From positions 1 through 13,863 of the forward strand of contig CAZJHM010000018.1 of NCBI GenBank assembly GCA_964545925.1: 13,863 nt of DNA. The letters run 5' to 3'. Position 1 is the stretch's first letter; every line of letters begins with the position of its first letter. Under the pieces are notes generated by a model that was not told the DNA's origin, ran no database searches, and saw only the letters and a list, made by a program, of their open reading frames with translations. The stretch is from CAZJHM01 sp964545925 (GTDB lineage: Archaea; Iainarchaeota; Iainarchaeia; Iainarchaeales; CAZJHM01). The translations under genes were made by a program, and so were the position numbers. Below are positions 12,797-13,863 of this stretch, in pieces.

Positions 12797-13080
12797 TTTT
12801 CCTTCACCTTTAGATGTACAGGGCTAGTTACTAATGTTTTTATTGTGTTTCCAACTCTTACTAGGATTTCATAAGCAAATCCTCTTTTTTTAGAAACTGT
12901 TCCTGTTCTACCAGTGTATCTGTGATGTGGCAAAGCAGAGTGAAAAGCTGAATTAGGAACTATATGAACTGTTGTTCCTTTTTCTAATTCTCTTACTTGT
13001 TTATTCACAGTTGGTTTTCCGCGAGATTTATATTTATCTCTTGTTTTTGCTCTTTTACCTTTTGCTTTTTTATTAACCAT
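12793..13080 (-). CDS. rpl21e: 50S ribosomal protein L21e
   Basis: This 95-residue basic protein is a large-subunit protein shared by archaea and eukaryotes. The N-terminal KKAKGKRAKTRDKYKSRG stretch, the TVHIVPNSAFHSALPHHRYTGRTGTV core and a C-terminal KTLVTSPVHLKVKEK (L21e members commonly end in HL(K/R)) are all family features. The open frame extends five codons upstream to a TTG, but that region is the ribosome-binding site: GAGGTG at 13088-13093 lies seven bases before ATG 13080. The start is therefore set at 13080. It follows the 48-aa ORF by 16 bases and overlaps rpoF by four. Confidence 0.96.
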   Translation of the reverse strand: MVNKKAKGKRAKTRDKYKSRGKPTVNKQVRELEKGTTVHIVPNSAFHSALPHHRYTGRTGTVSKKRGFAYEILVRVGNTIKTLVTSPVHLKVKEK

Positions 13081-13087
13081 TTTCCAG

Positions 13088-13093
13088 CACCTC
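13088..13093 (-). promoter_or_regulatory. Shine-Dalgarno site deciding the L21e start
   Basis: GAGGTG on the minus strand lies seven bases before ATG 13080 and directly after the stop of the 48-aa ORF. Its position rules out the in-frame TTG at 13095 as the true L21e start. Confidence 0.75.
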
Positions 13094-13096
13094 AAT

Positions 13097-13243
13097 TTAT
13101 GCTTCTATATTTTTCTTTTTTATTCCAAAATTTGCATATTTTCTAAATTTTGTTTTTGTCCATGCCTCTGGTTGTTTTTTTCTCAACTTGAACTCTTCCT
13201 CAAGCAGTTTTTTTGTCATTTCTTTTGTTACTACAAAATTCAT
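13097..13243 (-). CDS. 48-residue basic ORF heading the L21e operon, unknown function
   Basis: The minus-strand frame from ATG 13243 to TAA 13097 encodes 48 residues, beginning MNFVVTKEMTKKLLEEEF and continuing with KKQPEAWTKTKFRKYANFGI. It is Lys/Glu-rich with several aromatics, has no membrane segment and no metal-binding cysteines, and its first half should be helical. GAGGTGA at 13251-13257 is seven bases before the ATG, as good a ribosome-binding site as that of L21e. The stop lies 16 bases before the L21e start. The strong site and tight spacing argue for a real translated product. It could be a small ribosome-associated or regulatory protein, or a leader peptide; no family is recognised. 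Confidence 0.6.
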   Translation of the reverse strand: MNFVVTKEMTKKLLEEEFKLRKKQPEAWTKTKFRKYANFGIKKKNIEA

Positions 13244-13282
13244 GTTAGGCTCACCTCATTTAAAAAATGATAGAAAAACGGA

Positions 13283-13298
13283 GGGATTTATCTAAATC
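13283..13298. repeat. Perfect palindromic hairpin in the L21e operon leader
   Basis: GGATTTATCTAAATCC is a perfect inverted repeat (7-bp arms around TC). On the minus strand, CTCC directly after it can pair with GGAG nine bases before it, extending the stem with a bulge. It lies about 40 bases before the ATG of the 48-aa ORF, inside the expected transcript. It could be an RNA control element or a DNA operator. Confidence 0.5.
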
Positions 13299-13434
13299 CT
13301 TTTTCTAACTCCCCTTATATATTATACTGCTTCTGGTGTTTATAAATATGTTGTGGGTTTAAAAAATAGTGAGAAAACCTTATAAAAGTGGCTTTTTATG
13401 GGGTTTGTATAGAAAAGATTTGAAAAACGATAGG

Positions 13435-13443
13435 TATTTATAT
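13435..13443 (+). promoter_or_regulatory. TATA box of the histone gene
   Basis: TATTTATAT follows a purine-rich GAAAAACGATAGG stretch that could serve as the BRE. Usual spacing gives a start site near 13465 and a leader of about 27 bases that contains the Shine-Dalgarno site. Confidence 0.55.
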
Positions 13444-13476
13444 GATTAAAACATAGTCTAATTAACAATTGCCTAT

Positions 13477-13482
13477 GGAGGT
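13477..13482 (+). promoter_or_regulatory. Strong Shine-Dalgarno site of the histone gene
   Basis: GGAGGT lies nine bases before ATG 13492. It is the strongest ribosome-binding site in the window, consistent with an abundant product. Confidence 0.75.
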
Positions 13483-13491
13483 TGGTTAACA

Positions 13492-13668
13492 ATGGCAGAA
13501 ATATTAGTTGTTGGTAGTAAAGTCAGAGGACTTGTAAAAAAGAACAAAATGAACATGTCTGGTGACTTCCCACAAGAACTTAGTAAAAAAGTTGAATTAA
13601 TGGTAAAAGATGCTTGCGAAAGAGCAAAGAAAAACGGAAGAAAGACATTAAGAGGATATGATATTTAA
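13492..13668 (+). CDS. Very short single-histone-fold protein (58 residues)
   Basis: The frame from ATG 13492 to TAA 13668 encodes a 58-residue basic protein that fits the histone fold. Helix 1 is around VVGSKVRGLVKKN (6-18), and loop 1 is KMNMSGD. The long helix 2 is around FPQELSKKVELMVKDACERAKKNG (26-49), and loop 2 is the histone-type RKTLRGYDI (50-58), with R50, T52 and D57 matching the conserved RxT...D pattern. The protein ends at the D-I where archaeal histones begin helix 3, so helix 3 is essentially absent. This resembles the short histones described in bacteria such as Bdellovibrio and in some archaea rather than HMf-type histones of about 66-70 residues. It should dimerise, but may not form HMf-like superhelical nucleosomes. 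It is monocistronic, with a strong ribosome-binding site and a long T-rich terminator. Confidence 0.85.
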   Translation: MAEILVVGSKVRGLVKKNKMNMSGDFPQELSKKVELMVKDACERAKKNGRKTLRGYDI

Positions 13669-13681
13669 ATCATCTTCTTAG

Positions 13682-13751
13682 TTTTTTTATTTTTTTATTC
13701 TATTTTTTTATTTCATTTATTTTTTTTCTTGTACTCTGTTTGTTTTTTTTT
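13682..13751 (+). terminator. Long T-rich terminator after the histone gene
   Basis: At least five runs of seven or more T residues occur in about 70 bases, starting 14 bases after the histone stop. Clustered oligo-T tracts on the coding strand without a needed hairpin are the standard archaeal intrinsic terminator, and the length here fits a highly transcribed gene. Confidence 0.75.
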
Positions 13752-13803
13752 GATAAACTCTTTCTGGAAAATAAAATTTAGGGAGAAAAAAGAGAGTGAA
13801 AGG

Positions 13804-13811
13804 TTTTTTAA
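13804..13811 (+). promoter_or_regulatory. TATA-like box before the right-edge gene
   Basis: TTTTTTAA lies 22-29 bases upstream of ATG 13833, the same leaderless-type spacing seen for the GT2 and Alg7-like genes. A G/A-rich stretch (GAGAAAAAAGAGAGTGAAAGG) in front of it could contain the BRE. Confidence 0.4.
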
Positions 13812-13832
13812 GGAATAATACTTATTAGTAGT

Positions 13833-13863
13833 ATGGATCCATGGAGTTCTGAAATAGGAGATT
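13833..13863 (+). CDS. Start of a gene running off the right edge, possibly tryptophanyl-tRNA synthetase
   Basis: ATG 13833 opens a frame that stays open for the last ten codons, giving MDPWSSEIGD. A well-placed TATA-like box and the end of the histone terminator just upstream support a real start. A D-P-W near the N-terminus is seen in some archaeal tryptophanyl-tRNA synthetases, but ten residues are far too few to be sure and the identity is a guess. Confidence 0.35.
   Translation, partial: MDPWSSEIGD

Larger units (their letters stand above)
13244..13491. promoter_or_regulatory. Divergent promoter region between L21e operon and histone gene
   Basis: This 248-base gap holds promoters for both directions and no credible gene. 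For the minus-strand operon, two boxes are candidates: CATATTTATAAAC at 13338-13350 and TATAATATATAA near 13317-13329. They imply a leader of roughly 50-75 bases. That leader would include the palindrome GGATTTATCTAAATCC at 13283-13298. For the histone gene, TATTTATAT at 13435-13443 is well placed for a start near 13465. An imperfect inverted repeat (AAACCTTATAAAAG against CTTTTTATGGGGTTT, 13375-13406) lies between the two promoters. Confidence 0.5.

Noticed and set aside
13081..13095. TTG at 13095 as the start of L21e.
   Set aside because: The extra five codons are the Shine-Dalgarno region itself (GAGGTG at 13088-13093); the ATG at 13080 has ideal spacing.
13244..13491. Possible tRNA or small RNA gene in the spacer before the histone gene.
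   Set aside because: No cloverleaf-compatible arms or T-loop consensus (GGTTCGAATCC-like) are present; the visible structure is explained by promoters and a short palindrome.
1..13863. CRISPR array or other regularly spaced repeats.
   Set aside because: No direct repeats of about 25-37 bases with regular spacing were found on reading the window.

Overview
This AT-rich window (roughly 30% G+C by eye) comes from an archaeon. The evidence is a TATA-binding protein, RNA polymerase subunit Rpb4 (RpoF), ribosomal protein L21e, an archaeal DUF655 protein, an ATP-dependent DNA ligase, a class III (pilin-type) signal peptide, a 5S rRNA gene away from other rRNA genes and archaeal TATA boxes. Small intergenic gaps, overlapping starts and stops, the low G+C and a very short histone suggest a DPANN lineage such as Pacearchaeota or Woesearchaeota. 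That placement is inference; no 16S rRNA gene is present.

Layout. Positions 1-104 (minus) hold the N-terminus of a secreted pilin-like protein. A plus-strand, translationally coupled operon (226-3834) follows: DNA ligase, a small two-helix membrane protein, a membrane-anchored cysteine-rich protein and a class II fructose-bisphosphate-aldolase-like enzyme. It ends tail to tail with the TBP gene (minus). TBP is divergent from a 5S rRNA gene (plus, 4587-4704), and the region between them carries several tandem TATA-like boxes. From 4771 to 13243 everything is on the minus strand. In transcription order there is first an information-processing operon (48-aa ORF, L21e, rpoF, DUF655, ksgA). Next come a GT2 glycosyltransferase with its own leaderless-type promoter, a Fic-domain protein flanked by a perfect 13-bp inverted repeat, a B12-binding-type radical SAM enzyme overlapping a class I methyltransferase, and an Alg7-Alg14-Alg13 trio. 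At the right end, on the plus strand, are a 58-aa single-histone-fold protein behind a strong Shine-Dalgarno site, a long T-rich terminator and the start of another gene.

How the genes fit together. Alg7, Alg14 and Alg13 are the proteins that in eukaryotes build GlcNAc2-PP-dolichol, so the minus-strand block probably starts a lipid-linked glycan used for protein glycosylation. The GT2, radical SAM and methyltransferase genes are plausible tailoring steps. The L21e-rpoF-DUF655-ksgA block is a conserved archaeal neighbourhood linking ribosome biogenesis and transcription.

Points most worth a second look: the very short histone lacking most of helix 3; a KsgA/Dim1 homologue with APPY in place of the usual N-(L/I/P)-P-Y motif; the TBP/5S control region with clustered TATA boxes; the inverted repeat around the Fic promoter; a ligase-membrane protein-aldolase operon of unknown logic; and a conserved-looking 48-aa ORF with a structured leader heading the L21e operon. 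No CRISPR array, tRNA gene or transposase was seen.
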